From: Flintibacter muris
GTDB lineage: Bacteria > Bacillota > Clostridia > Oscillospirales > Oscillospiraceae
NCBI RefSeq assembly: GCF_943192995.1
Contig: NZ_CALPCP010000005.1
Coordinates: 1-64,000 of the forward strand
Direction: 5' to 3'
Length of the DNA: 64,000 nt
Position 1 is the first letter of the stretch; every line of letters starts with the position of its first letter. Below the pieces are notes generated by a model. That model did no database searches, was not told the DNA's origin, and saw nothing but the letters and a program-made list of their open reading frames with translations. The position numbers and the translations under genes were made by a program. Below, one piece after another: positions 33,932 to 44,002 of the stretch.

Positions 33932-34111
33932 ATGCTTGAAAAATATTGGATAAAATGTCCAATTTGTAACGGAAAGACGAGGGTTCAAGTATTTTATAAT
34001 ACGGTATTAAGAAATTTTCCTCTTTTCTGCCCTAAATGTAAATTAACGCATATCGTTGATGTTGAAAAACTAGAAATCATAATCAAAAACTCTGAAAAAC
34101 AAACTTTTTAA
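33932..34111 (+). CDS. Cysteine-rich KTR protein
   Basis: A 59-residue protein, MLEKYWIKCPICNGKTRVQV ... NFPLFCPKCKLTHIVDVEKL, with two CPxC knuckles and the KTR signature. It belongs to the Cys-rich KTR family, which in Gram-positive mobile elements often sits beside resistance genes such as tet(M) relatives. Start at 33932 follows AAAAGGAG. Function is unknown. It is AT-rich, unlike the surrounding element. Confidence 0.85.
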   Translation: MLEKYWIKCPICNGKTRVQVFYNTVLRNFPLFCPKCKLTHIVDVEKLEIIIKNSEKQTF

Positions 34112-34134
34112 TTTTGAAAAGGAAGGATATTTAA

Positions 34135-35124
34135 ATGAAACACTTACCTAAAAGTACACCTACGGAAATATTGAATGACCCATACGGATTTACTTACAAA
34201 GAAATGTCGGAAGTAATTGGAGAGGATAAAGCAAGAGCCTTATATACGGAATTGTATAAACAGCCATTTCACAAAGAAAATCTATCAATATCAACAAAAA
34301 AAGTCTATAAAAGTAGCGATACTGAAAAGTATGTTTATGAATTGAAAGATAACAGGTATATTGAAACGGTTTTTATTAAACGGCGAGATGGTGGGACTGT
34401 TTGCGTAAGTACGCAAGTTGGTTGTTCTGTTGGCTGTATTTTTTGTGAGTCCGGACGCAATGGTTTTGTTCGTAATCTAACACCGTCTGAAATTGTGCAG
34501 CAGGTTGTATTGATACGTCAAAAAGTAAATCGTATCGTTTTTATGGGAATGGGAGAACCTTTATTCAATTACGACAACTTGATTGCAGCAATCCATATTC
34601 TTCGAGATAGAAATGGACTTAACTTTCCAACCGACGGCATTACCGTATCAACAGTTGGTCCAGTTAATCAATTAAAAAAATTGCGCGAAGAACATCTAAA
34701 AATTCAGTTGACAATATCTTTACATGCAGCAACACAGGCTGCGAGAAACTGTATCATTCCTCATATGCACATGTACGCTATTGAAGATGTTGTTAAGCAA
34801 GCATTGTCCTATTCTCAAAGGCATAATCGAAAAGTGGTATTTGCGTATTTGCTTTTACCAGGTATAAATGACCGTTCCTCAGATATAAGGCAACTTGCAA
34901 AATGGTTTAAGGGCAAAAATGTTATGATTAACGTGCTGCAATACAACCCGACGAGTAATTCAAAAATTAGAGCACCACAAAAACAAGAAATGGTTGCGTT
35001 CAAACATCAATTAGAGCAAACAGGACTTGAAGTTACCATGAGAGTTTCTCATGGTAGAGAGATTAAAGCAGCTTGTGGACAGTTAGCTAATACATATAAT
35101 AAAGCCAAAAAACAACAGAAATAA
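34135..35124 (+). CDS. Cfr/RlmN-like radical SAM rRNA methylase
   Basis: A 329-residue radical SAM protein of the RlmN/Cfr group. The cluster motif is CSVGCIFC (C97, C101, C104; CX3CX2C). The two methylation cysteines of the family are present: C90 in GGTVCVSTQ and C314 in AACGQL. VFMGMGEPLFNYDN, TVSTVGPVNQL and LTISLHAATQAARNCIIP are further family segments. RlmN methylates C2 and Cfr C8 of A2503 in 23S rRNA; the latter gives resistance to phenicols, lincosamides, oxazolidinones, pleuromutilins and streptogramin A. Sequence looks divergent from both, so which carbon or base it modifies is open. AT-rich composition, mobile context and the inducible-type leader argue for resistance rather than housekeeping. 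AAGGAAGGA precedes the ATG. Confidence 0.82.
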   Translation: MKHLPKSTPTEILNDPYGFTYKEMSEVIGEDKARALYTELYKQPFHKENLSISTKKVYKSSDTEKYVYELKDNRYIETVFIKRRDGGTVCVSTQVGCSVGCIFCESGRNGFVRNLTPSEIVQQVVLIRQKVNRIVFMGMGEPLFNYDNLIAAIHILRDRNGLNFPTDGITVSTVGPVNQLKKLREEHLKIQLTISLHAATQAARNCIIPHMHMYAIEDVVKQALSYSQRHNRKVVFAYLLLPGINDRSSDIRQLAKWFKGKNVMINVLQYNPTSNSKIRAPQKQEMVAFKHQLEQTGLEVTMRVSHGREIKAACGQLANTYNKAKKQQK

Positions 35125-35154
35125 TTTAATTAAAAGAGCCAGACGCACAGACGC

Positions 35155-35204
35155 AGAGCCGATAATATGCAGTTTGAAATACTGCTGTTATCGGCTCTTT
35201 TTTG
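35155..35204 (+). terminator. Terminator after the methylase
   Basis: AGAGCCGATAA...TTATCGGCTCT (11 bp, extended by an inner TGCAGT/ACTGCT-like pairing) followed by TTTTTTG. Confidence 0.85.
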
Positions 35205-35374
35205 ATTTTAATTTGTGCCCCTAATAACCATATTGGAGCAAAATCAGAACTGTTGCTTGTCGTTCTTTGATTTCCGCAGCAGCTTTGAAAAATCAAAGCC
35301 GCCGTTTCTTTTTATCTTCTAATGAAATGACGCGGTATCACTGTTGAAATCGGCGGCTAAAGGAGGTAGCCGCC

Positions 35375-35560
35375 ATGAAGCAAAAAGCATATCGACAAAA
35401 TCCGACAGTTATTGACTTATCAAAAAAAGCCCGCCCACCACCGGGGGAAACTACGCTTATATATATGAACTGTCTAATCATCTGGATACTGCTTACAATG
35501 CCTATGCGCCCGTCCGGGCTTTTCGGACGGGCGCATTTTGTACGTTCAAAAAATTTTTGA
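35375..35560 (+). CDS. Small protein of the element, uncertain
   Basis: A 61-codon frame with a very good ribosome site (AAAGGAGGTAGCCGCC). It reads MKQKAYRQNPTVIDLSKKAR, a Pro-rich turn, and LIYMNCLIIWILLTMPMRP, a possible membrane helix. An intrinsic terminator lies inside the last third of the frame, so translation of the whole frame is doubtful; it may be a leader for the downstream sigma gene. I recognise no family. Confidence 0.4.
   Translation: MKQKAYRQNPTVIDLSKKARPPPGETTLIYMNCLIIWILLTMPMRPSGLFGRAHFVRSKNF
35505..35539 (+). terminator. Intrinsic terminator upstream of the sigma gene
   Basis: TGCGCCCGTCCG...CGGACGGGCGCA (12-bp stem, 7-nt loop) followed by TTTTG; sited between the small ORF and the sigma gene, so possibly an attenuator. 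Confidence 0.7.
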
Positions 35561-35661
35561 AGAAATTTCAAAAAATCTTCGGCGTTTTTGAAAAACGCCG
35601 TATTGCCCCGCGAAAAGGGGGGAAGCACCACCAACTTTCCAACGAGAAAGGAGGTGAGAAT

Positions 35662-36102
35662 GTGGAACCTAATAGCAGGGAGTTTTACAAACAGTGTGCT
35701 TTTCAGAAGTTTTGTAATACGGTATTGCACAATGAAGCTTGCGACACCCATAGAGAACTTCGCAGACACAAGGCAAAGGAAGTGACCTTTTCCGACATGA
35801 CCTTAGACGAAGCGCGGCAGCTTCATACGTTTGATGAATATTTCAAACGTGAAGCCGCCGAAACCGTCTTTGAGAAAGCCGGGAAGAAAATCACGCCAAA
35901 GCTGCTTCTTGAAGCAATCCGTACTTTGCCGGAAGAAAAGCGCAAAGCCATATTGCTGTATTACTTCGAGGGAATGAACGATACCGAGATTGCGGAGCTG
36001 TTCAACACGTCGAGAAGCACGATACAGTACAGGCGGACAAGCTCTTTTGAGAAATTAAGAAAATATCTGGAGGAAAATGCTGATGAATGGGACGAATGGT
36101 AA
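35662..36102 (+). CDS. Sigma-70-like regulator of the element (Tn916 ORF7 type)
   Basis: A 146-residue protein starting at GTG behind AAGGAGGTGAGAAT. The C-terminal half is sigma region 4: LLLEAIRTLPEEKRKAILLY, then YFEGMNDTEIAELFNTSRST and IQYRRTSSFEKLRKYL. This is the Tn916-ORF7-like regulator that activates transfer or excision genes in conjugative elements. Longer in-frame upstream sequence has no ribosome site. Its stop overlaps the start of the next gene. Confidence 0.88.
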   Translation: MEPNSREFYKQCAFQKFCNTVLHNEACDTHRELRRHKAKEVTFSDMTLDEARQLHTFDEYFKREAAETVFEKAGKKITPKLLLEAIRTLPEEKRKAILLYYFEGMNDTEIAELFNTSRSTIQYRRTSSFEKLRKYLEENADEWDEW

Positions 36103-36343
36103 CGAACCCGGCTACCCGGAAAATGCCCTTGTTCCTTATCCTGTCATTGTGGCAGCGACAAAGGGCGACCCGGACGCCATGAAGATTGTCTTGCAGCATT
36201 TCAGCGGCTACATAGCCCGCCTCTCCATGCGGAAGCTGTACGACGAGCGCGGGAACGTCTATTTTGGCGTAGACCACGACATTCGGGAACGGCTGCAAGC
36301 AAAACTGATGATGGCTGTCCTCACCTTTAAGGCAGAGGAATAA
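36083..36343 (+). CDS. HTH_16-type protein (Tn916 ORF8 type)
   Basis: An 86-residue protein: LVPYPVIVAATKGDPDAMKI, then LQHFSGYIARLSMRKLYDER and DHDIRERLQAKLMMAVLTF. It is the partner of the sigma-like gene in Tn916-type elements, resembling a sigma region 2 HTH. I use the ATG at 36083, 9 bases after GGAGG; the ATG at 36077 is too close. The pair overlaps and would be cotranslated. Confidence 0.85.
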   Translation: MNGTNGNEPGYPENALVPYPVIVAATKGDPDAMKIVLQHFSGYIARLSMRKLYDERGNVYFGVDHDIRERLQAKLMMAVLTFKAEE

Positions 36344-36820
36344 ACCGCAGCGGCGGCGGGACGCTTTCTCTCTCCCCCTTTTCCGTTCCGCTGCTGACGC
36401 GGCAGCAAAGCCATTCTGAACCTTGACAAAGAAAGCGGCGCAAGATAACGGCGGCGCAGCATAGGGCAAATCGGATACGTTCCTTTTGCGCCGAGCCATA
36501 CGGCGGGTGCGCCATGACGCTATCCGGGTGAGGTTATCCCCGCCCGGACAGCCGAGCGACCAACACCGCGCCGGAAAGCAAGTGTAGCGGCTTGCGGGCG
36601 ACGACACGCAGAATATACAATGATACTTCCTTACAGCCACAGTCCGAGCGTTAAGAGCGTCGCAGGCAATGGGTAGGGCGGCATGAGAACCATGCCGGGG
36701 TGAAATTCCCATGAGGTTATGCTAATAACCGTCCGATTAAAGCCTTTGTTTTATTGAATAGTGGACTTGCTGCTATTCATAGACTATATTATATGTTTGC
36801 GAAAGAAAGGGGGATTTTCT
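36344..36820 (+). ncRNA. Candidate structured RNA upstream of tnpW
   Basis: 477 bp without a convincing gene, GC-rich and rich in adjacent small hairpins. Examples are GGCATG-AGAAC-CATGCC and GGTTAT-GCTA-ATAACC (36687-36734), with GGGTGAAATTCCC between them, and GGTTATCCCCGCCCGGACAGCC and CCGAGCGTTAAGAGCG before. The string of GNRA-like and short-loop stems suggests a folded RNA rather than junk. I cannot name a known RNA class. Confidence 0.4.
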
Positions 36821-36988
36821 TTGACGCAAAACCAAACGCCCGTTACCACAACGGAGCATAAAATAGGAAAAGTTACTTACCTTGTATGTTCGTCCGCAAG
36901 TGAACGCGCAACGGACACACTGGATAAAAAGATAAAAAAACTCATTCGCAAAGACATGGAACTGAACCCCGCAAACGCCCGGAAATAG
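36821..36988 (+). CDS. tnpW: TnpW-family transposon protein
   Basis: A 55-residue protein, start TTG at 36821 behind AAAGGGGG with a 7-base gap: TQNQTPVTTTEHKIGKVTYL, VCSSASERATDTLDKKIKKL, IRKDMELN. It matches the TnpW family of Tn4451-like elements in plan, the small protein next to the TnpX recombinase. Role unknown. It precedes the recombinase by 100 bp. Confidence 0.82.
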   Translation: MTQNQTPVTTTEHKIGKVTYLVCSSASERATDTLDKKIKKLIRKDMELNPANARK

Positions 36989-37043
36989 GGCGTTTCTTCA
37001 CATTTTATACATGACACAGGCAGCGGTATGTGGTATAATATAG

Positions 37044-38765
<1,722 letters not shown>

Positions 38766-38778
38766 CATACATCAAAAA

Positions 38779-38825
38779 GAGGTAAGATAACACCCTCTGC
38801 AAAAAAGGTATCGTTATCTTACCTC
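38779..38825 (+). terminator. Hairpin after the recombinase
   Basis: GAGGTAAGATAAC...GTTATCTTACCTC, a 13-bp stem with a 21-nt loop, 13 bp after the recombinase stop. No strong T-run, so terminator or element-end structure. Confidence 0.55.
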
Positions 38826-38920
38826 AACAAAATTTGTCCCTGTGTAACCGTCATCAGAAAGTGTCAAGGGAAAACCCAAAAATTATAAAAATTTTTTCTC
38901 GGAGGAAATAAAACAATCTC

Positions 38921-38976
38921 CTTTTTGGTTTTTATTGGACACTATCGGGTGAAAGTGTCCTGTAAAAACCAAAAAG
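38921..38976. repeat. Long imperfect palindrome near the element end
   Basis: CTTTTTGGTTTTTA and TAAAAACCAAAAAG form 14-bp perfect inverted arms, with an inner GGACACT/AGTGTCC pair around ATCGGGTGAA. It lies between the element's recombinase and a second broken recombinase, where an end or attachment site is expected. Confidence 0.6.
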
Positions 38977-38993
38977 TGATTAAAATACAAAGT

Positions 38994-39022
38994 GTGGGAA
39001 CGGCGAAATACACCGTTCCCAC
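38994..39022. terminator. Hairpin between recombinase genes
   Basis: GTGGGAACGG-CGAAATACA-CCGTTCCCAC, a 10-bp perfect stem; a likely transcript end for the minus-strand recombinase remnant that stops at 39042. Confidence 0.55.
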
Positions 39023-39041
39023 GTTATATATCGAATTGTTG

Positions 39042-40268
39042 TTAATTGCTGTCCCGCATAGTGGTATCCTCCTTGGCAATCAGCCGCATATCATCTTCGT
39101 TGAAATTCCAGGATATTTCGATATGCTTTCCACTGTAAACCTGGACTGAGTGAATCAATATCTCCACCACGTTCCGATTCAGTGTCCTCAGGTTGGTCAG
39201 CTGCTTCAGCCCATTGATCTGACCATAACTGACTATATCCACACTGGAAGAGTCACTATCGCTGGTCTGGTTCAACATTTCCAGCTTTGTGTGCTGCTCG
39301 GTGATAGCAGTGCCAAGTTTTATACATTGTTCTCTGTACTGGGTTTGAGAAATCTTGCCCAAGTCAAAGCTCAGATAGGTTTCCGCTTTCTGCGCCTCCA
39401 ACTGAGCGATTCGCCTTTGGATACGCTGTTGGGCTGACTGAGTACGATCTTGCGCCGCTTGGACTTTTTTTGCCTGCCGGTCCAGTTGTTCCTCCGTCCG
39501 TTTCGCAAGCTGCGCTTGAAACCGGATGGAGGCCAGAACCGCTTGAATCAGGTCTGTCTCAAACAGGCGGATTTTTTTGCAGTCATCTGTTCCGTTCCAT
39601 GTCCTGCCATCGCAGGCGTAGTAGACGCCCTGCGCAATCTCATGGCGTATCAACGCCGCGCCGCAGTGGCCGCATCTTAGCTTTCGGGAAAACAGTCTCC
39701 GTTTCATGGGGCCCAGCTTCCGAGCGGGCCTGACCGTTTCAAGCTTTGCTTGTACTTGGTCAAAGATTTCCTGAGAGATAATCGCCTCAAATGCTCCAGG
39801 AACGATGATCCAATCACCTTTTTCAATCGCCTTGGCTGAGTGGATATTCCCCAACTCGCTCAGTGTGGTTTTCAGTGCCACCAGCTTGCCGGTGTACCGC
39901 TCGTCCCGCAGGATTTTCCCAATCGTAGTGGCTCGCCAGAAATTATCGGTGCGTTCCGAGTTCCACAGCTGACGTTTGGACCCCAGCGCCCTCTTGTGCT
40001 GGGCTGGCGTAGGGGTGCCATCCTCATTCAGCCGTTTGGCTATTTCTGTGGGGGTGAGTCCCTCTGCATACCAGTTGAACATCCGCTGAACCACCGGAGC
40101 CGCCTCCGGATCAGGAATCCAGGCCCGTTTGTCCTCCGGGGATTTGAGGTAGCCATAGACCGGGTAGGCGTTGATACACTGGCCCCGTTGGGCGTACAGC
40201 CGCTTGGCCGCCTTGGACTTCTGGGATAGGTCCCGGCTGTACATTTCGTTAATCAAGTTTAATAGACC
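39042..40268 (-). pseudogene. Serine recombinase, N-terminal domain missing
   Basis: About 404 residues of a second, different recombinase: LINEMYSRDLSQKSKAAKRL, GYLKSPEDKRAWIPDPEAAP, a zinc ribbon (CGHCGAALIRHE ... CDGRTWNGTDDC) and a coiled coil. The resolvase domain with the catalytic Ser, about 130 residues, is absent. Immediately upstream is the middle of a response-regulator gene in another frame, so the joint at about 40256-40275 destroyed both. Confidence 0.85.
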
Positions 40269-40534
40269 GTTATTGATATTACCCGCAGTGCCATAGGGAA
40301 AGTCATATGGTTTGCTTTTCTTAAAATCCGAAGCAACTCCATGTCACTCATCATTGCAAGCTGTGAGTCTAAAATCACCAAACTGTATTCCTGCTTCATG
40401 TAATCAACTAAAACCTCAACCGCAGACGTCATATAGCAGACATCCGTAAACTCATCCCGCATACCATCATAGATTGCCCGGCACACGGCTAAGTCATGGT
40501 CCACAACTAATATCTGTCTTTTTATGTGGATCAC
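40259..40534 (-). pseudogene. Response regulator receiver domain, truncated
   Basis: Starts MIHIKRQILVVDHDLAVCRA and runs through YSLVILDSQLAMMSDMELLR to PMALRV. This is a CheY-like receiver with the phospho-acceptor Asp in LVILDSQ. The frame then enters recombinase DNA and stops. The end of the receiver and the DNA-binding output domain are lost. The start follows a GGAGGTGATCC ribosome site 57 bp after the NTF2-like gene, so it was probably the tail of that operon or a separate two-component gene. Confidence 0.75.
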
Positions 40535-40590
40535 CTCCGGATTATACCCAAATATATTGCGGGTAGCCTTTCGCAGATGAGGATATCCAT

Positions 40591-40929
40591 CTACATAGGA
40601 AGAATGTTTAGACGGTCAATCTTCCCATCCTCAGTTACCGAGGAGAGGTAGGCGACTACCGGTACCACTCTGTCATGATACACGATAAAGTACCAAGCTA
40701 CATTCTCCTCCATGAATTTCACACCGCTGATGGGGAAGGGACCACCGTTATATCCGAACTTATGGTGGAACATCATCTCCACCGCCATCTTTCCGGACAG
40801 ATGCAGGGTGTCTTCTCCTACCTGGGTCCAGGAAGCATCGTGAAGAATGCCATCCTTGGCAAACAGATCAGAAAGAGCGCATTCGTCACCCTTGCGCATA
40901 TAATCAATGTACTGTTCCAATAACGTCAT
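40591..40929 (-). CDS. NTF2-like (SnoaL/ketosteroid-isomerase fold) protein
   Basis: A 112-residue protein: MTLLEQYIDYMRKGDECALS, DLFAKDGILHDASWTQVG, KMAVEMMFHHKFGYNGGPFP and ENVAWYFIVYHDRVVPVVAY. The pattern is an alpha-beta cone fold of the NTF2 superfamily, which includes dehydratases such as BaiE, isomerases and cyclases. The Asp and His residues in the pocket (LFAKDG, FHHKFG) could be catalytic. It is the last intact gene of the operon, 12 bp after a 3-alpha-HSD-like SDR, so it probably acts on the same intermediate. The reaction is unknown. Confidence 0.65.
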   Translation of the reverse strand: MTLLEQYIDYMRKGDECALSDLFAKDGILHDASWTQVGEDTLHLSGKMAVEMMFHHKFGYNGGPFPISGVKFMEENVAWYFIVYHDRVVPVVAYLSSVTEDGKIDRLNILPM

Positions 40930-40941
40930 ATTGGCACCCCC

Positions 40942-41715
40942 TTAAAACCGTTCGGAGTGCATCAGCGCATCGATGCCACCGTCTACAAACAGGATTTCGC
41001 CATTGATACCACTGGCTTTGCGGGAGGCCAGGAACACAATAGAGTTGGCAATTTCCTCTGCGTCCAGGAATTCCTTTGTCCCATATCGTGTGGGAATGGG
41101 GATGAGCAGCGCGGCATTCCGCTGCTGCTCCGTCATACCCTTCGTCATAGGAGTCGTGGTATTGCCCGGAGCAACTCCGTTGATCCGCAGGCCATCCACC
41201 GCCCAGTTGGGAGAAACCCGACGAATCCAGCGGGCCAAGGCGCACTTAGAGGAACTGTAAGCGGCAGGGCCTTTTTCCTTGGGAATCATGCGGGCCAGAT
41301 CCATCCCTCGCTCCCGGTTGCGCAGATTGGTCAGCAGCTCCACCCAGTCCATTCGGACAATGGAATTGGTGATGGTGTTGGAGCAGGTCATCACGCAGCA
41401 GCCCTTTTTCTTAATGAGCAGGGGCCGAAGGCCCTCCGCAATATAGGTGCCCGCATAAAAATTCAATGCGAAAATTTTCTCTGCCGGCGCAGTGGGACCT
41501 ACACCGGCATTGCTGATCAGACCGTCGATCCCGTCCGGGTACTTCTTCTTCACAGCCTGGATTGCGTCGTTGACACCCTCGTCTGTAGACAAGTCGGCCT
41601 GGAAGTCACCATCTTTGTAGTCGATGTTGAAGACTTCGTGTCCTTCTCCCATCAACATACGGCAGACCTCTGCGCCGATTCCGGTGGTGCCGCCGGTAAC
41701 GACATAGATACCCAT
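40942..41715 (-). CDS. Short-chain dehydrogenase, 3-alpha-HSD-like
   Basis: A 257-residue SDR. The nucleotide fold is VVTGGTTGIGAEV, the catalytic Tyr and Lys are in AAYSSSKCALARWI, and SNAGVGP is the NAG-type motif. FQADLSTDEGVNDAIQAV, WAVDGLRINGVAPGNTTTPM and the C-terminal FVDGGIDALMHSERF resemble the Comamonas 3-alpha-hydroxysteroid dehydrogenase/carbonyl reductase (HsdA) group more than FabG. It probably oxidises or reduces a hydroxyl/keto group in the operon's pathway. A steroid or bile-acid substrate is possible but not implied by its neighbours. Confidence 0.85.
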   Translation of the reverse strand: MGIYVVTGGTTGIGAEVCRMLMGEGHEVFNIDYKDGDFQADLSTDEGVNDAIQAVKKKYPDGIDGLISNAGVGPTAPAEKIFALNFYAGTYIAEGLRPLLIKKKGCCVMTCSNTITNSIVRMDWVELLTNLRNRERGMDLARMIPKEKGPAAYSSSKCALARWIRRVSPNWAVDGLRINGVAPGNTTTPMTKGMTEQQRNAALLIPIPTRYGTKEFLDAEEIANSIVFLASRKASGINGEILFVDGGIDALMHSERF

Positions 41716-41788
41716 AACATTTCATTCCTTCCAGATCAATGCTTATTTTACGTTCCCGCCCCGGATGGGGCGGGAACCGGAACATGCT

Positions 41789-42715
41789 TTATTCTTTCTC
41801 AGGATGCTTCTTCAGGTCCACCACAGGGTTGAGCAGGGGCCGCATCTCAAAGCCGTCGGGGCCGACAATGCGGCACTCGGCCATGTCGCCGTCCTGGATG
41901 TGGAAGGCCCGGGGGGTGCCGGTGGACAGGATGTCGCCGGCGTACCAGCCCTGAATGCTGCTGTGGAGGGATACCAGCCGGGCAGGGCGGTGGGTCATGT
42001 TGGCAACCACGTTTTTGGCATAAATTTCCCCGTTGTGGACGGACTGGACCTCCAGCTTGAGGACGTCGGGCACCTCGTCGGGGGTAACCAGCTCGGGGCC
42101 GAAGGAGAAGAAGGTGGGGAAGTTCTTCACGATGCACAGATACCGGGGGTTGCCGCTGACGTAGTCGTTGCCCTTGAGGATGGACTCCTCCGTCATGTCC
42201 AGGATGGTGGTGTAGCCCACAATAGCGTCCTGCCAGTTCTCCTCGGATACATCCCGGCAGTCCTTGCCCATGATCACGCCCAGCTCCGCCTCGGCGGTGG
42301 TCTTCTGGGCCTCCTTCAGGGTGGGCAGCTTGATATCGTCGTTGGGACCAATCAGGGTGTCGGCCATTTTGAAGAAGCTGCCGGGGAAACCAGTGGGAGC
42401 GGCGGACCCGATATCCCCGGCGTGGTCCACATAGTTCAGACCGATGCCGAAGATGCGCTTGGGGTTGCGGTACAGGGGAGCGTAGACCACTTCCTCCTGG
42501 GGAACCAGGCCGGGCAGATTGTCCAGTTCAGCCTTGCCGCCGGCGTTGTACCAGGCGGTCAGACCAGGAACCTCGCCCTCCTGAATAAGGGACAGCATGT
42601 CGGTGCTCCAGGCGGTGCCTTTGGCTGCGTTGAGGGCGGCGATAGGGAACACGCCCTTGGGGGTGACGATACCGGCGATTTCCCCGCCGTTCTTTTTAAT
42701 GGTAGCAAGACGCAT
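41789..42715 (-). CDS. Fumarylacetoacetate hydrolase-family protein
   Basis: A 308-residue FAH-superfamily enzyme. A small N-terminal domain is followed by the catalytic beta-fold with IFGIGLNYVDHAGDIGS, KTTAEAELGVIMGKDCRDVS (metal-binding Glu residues) and VVANMTHRPARLVSLHSSIQ, GDILSTGTP. The family cleaves or decarboxylates beta-dicarbonyl and 2-keto acids using Mg or Mn: fumarylpyruvate, acylpyruvate, oxaloacetate or hydratase reactions. Which applies is unclear. It lies between a symporter and an SDR and is preceded by GGAGGAATATAACC. Confidence 0.88.
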   Translation of the reverse strand: MRLATIKKNGGEIAGIVTPKGVFPIAALNAAKGTAWSTDMLSLIQEGEVPGLTAWYNAGGKAELDNLPGLVPQEEVVYAPLYRNPKRIFGIGLNYVDHAGDIGSAAPTGFPGSFFKMADTLIGPNDDIKLPTLKEAQKTTAEAELGVIMGKDCRDVSEENWQDAIVGYTTILDMTEESILKGNDYVSGNPRYLCIVKNFPTFFSFGPELVTPDEVPDVLKLEVQSVHNGEIYAKNVVANMTHRPARLVSLHSSIQGWYAGDILSTGTPRAFHIQDGDMAECRIVGPDGFEMRPLLNPVVDLKKHPEKE

Positions 42716-42739
42716 GGTTATATTCCTCCAAGTATGTAT

Positions 42740-43972
42740 TTATTTTTTTGCCGCGACGGCAGCGGGGGGAGTTATCATATTTTCACTGCGGGCCACTACC
42801 ATCGTGGTGACCACATCGCCAGTGACATTAAAGGTGGTGTTTGCCATGTCAATCAGACGGAAGATACCGGCGATCATGCCCACGATCTCCAGGGGCAGGC
42901 CCATGTTAGTCAGCAGGATGGTGGTCATAATAATTGCGCCGCCGGGGACGCCGGGACAGCCCATAGCCACCAGCACCGTGGATACCACAATGTTGAGCAG
43001 GGCGGCGGGGGTGAGGTCCATGCCATAAATCTGAGCTGTCATCACGATGGCCGCAGCGTAATAGATACAGCCGCCGTTCATATTGATGGTAGCCCCCAGG
43101 GGCAGAGAGAAGGAGGACAGCTCCGGAGACACGCCGAAGTCATCGTTGGTGACCGAGGTGGAAATCGGAAGAGAACCAGCGGAGCTGGTGGTGCTCAGGG
43201 TGACCACCCAGACCTTCCAGATGCCCTTGAAGAACTGGCCGATGGGGAACCGGGCCAGGATCGCCACCATGGGGACATACATCAGGCACACCAGAATCAC
43301 GTCGGAGGCGTAAACGGTGAGAATCAGCTTGCCCAGAGGACCAAAGATTTTCAGTCCATATGCGCCCACGGAGTCAGCCAGCAGGGCGCACACGCCGATG
43401 GGAGAGAACTCCATAACAATGGCGGTGATTTTGGACATGACGTCGGAAAAGCTCTGGATGGCGGAGGAGAGACGCTCCCCCTGCTCCCCCATCATAATGA
43501 GGGCAACGCCCAGGAAGATAGAAAAGACGATAATCTGGAGCATATTGGTGTCAACAAAGGACTGGAAGATATTGGACGGGAAAGCGTCCACGATGGTGTC
43601 CAGCACGCTGGGCATGGCCTGGGCCTCATACTGGCTGCTTTCTGCCAGTGCGCTCATATCAAAGCCCTGGCCGGGATTGGTGATATTTGCCATCAGCAGT
43701 CCAAGGGCCACTGAAATGGCGGAGGTGAGGGCGTACAGTCCCACCACCTTCACACCGATACTGCGCAGCTTGCGCAGGTCGCCCAGGCTAGCCACGCCGG
43801 CGGTAATGGAGCAGAACACCAGGGGAACGACGATCATTTTGATCATGTTCAGGAAAATGGTGCCCAGAGGTTTCAGAATGGTGGCCTTCTCCTGGAAGAT
43901 CAGGCCGATTACAATACCCAGACCAAAGCCAATGAAGGTTTTCAGGGCCAGGCTCATCTTTTTCTTTTTCAA
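42740..43972 (-). CDS. Dicarboxylate/amino-acid:cation symporter (DAACS)
   Basis: A 410-residue GltP/DctA-type carrier with eight membrane segments and two re-entrant loops. STTSSAGSLPISTS is the serine-rich loop of hairpin 1, LGATINMNGGCIYYAA the TM7 NMDGT-like motif (here NMNGG), and VPGGAIIMTTILL hairpin 2. It imports an anionic or small neutral amino acid or a dicarboxylate with sodium or protons. I prefer the TTG start at 43972 behind AGGGAGG (8-base gap); the ATG at 43999 has no ribosome site. The substrate presumably feeds the aminotransferase encoded just upstream. Confidence 0.92.
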   Translation of the reverse strand: MKKKKMSLALKTFIGFGLGIVIGLIFQEKATILKPLGTIFLNMIKMIVVPLVFCSITAGVASLGDLRKLRSIGVKVVGLYALTSAISVALGLLMANITNPGQGFDMSALAESSQYEAQAMPSVLDTIVDAFPSNIFQSFVDTNMLQIIVFSIFLGVALIMMGEQGERLSSAIQSFSDVMSKITAIVMEFSPIGVCALLADSVGAYGLKIFGPLGKLILTVYASDVILVCLMYVPMVAILARFPIGQFFKGIWKVWVVTLSTTSSAGSLPISTSVTNDDFGVSPELSSFSLPLGATINMNGGCIYYAAAIVMTAQIYGMDLTPAALLNIVVSTVLVAMGCPGVPGGAIIMTTILLTNMGLPLEIVGMIAGIFRLIDMANTTFNVTGDVVTTMVVARSENMITPPAAVAAKK

Positions 43973-44002
43973 GCGTTTGTCCTCCCTTTCTCTATTCACT
44001 TG

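Noticed and set aside
35338-35769. A 143-codon minus frame opposite the small ORF and sigma gene start.
   Set aside because: Overlaps a terminator and the sigma gene, and has no ribosome site or family similarity.
40591-41715. A bile-acid (bai-like) 7-dehydroxylation cluster, because an NTF2-like and an HSD-like gene are adjacent.
   Set aside because: No BaiB, BaiCD, BaiF or BaiG-like genes; the neighbours are an aminotransferase, a dicarboxylate carrier and an FAH-family enzyme.
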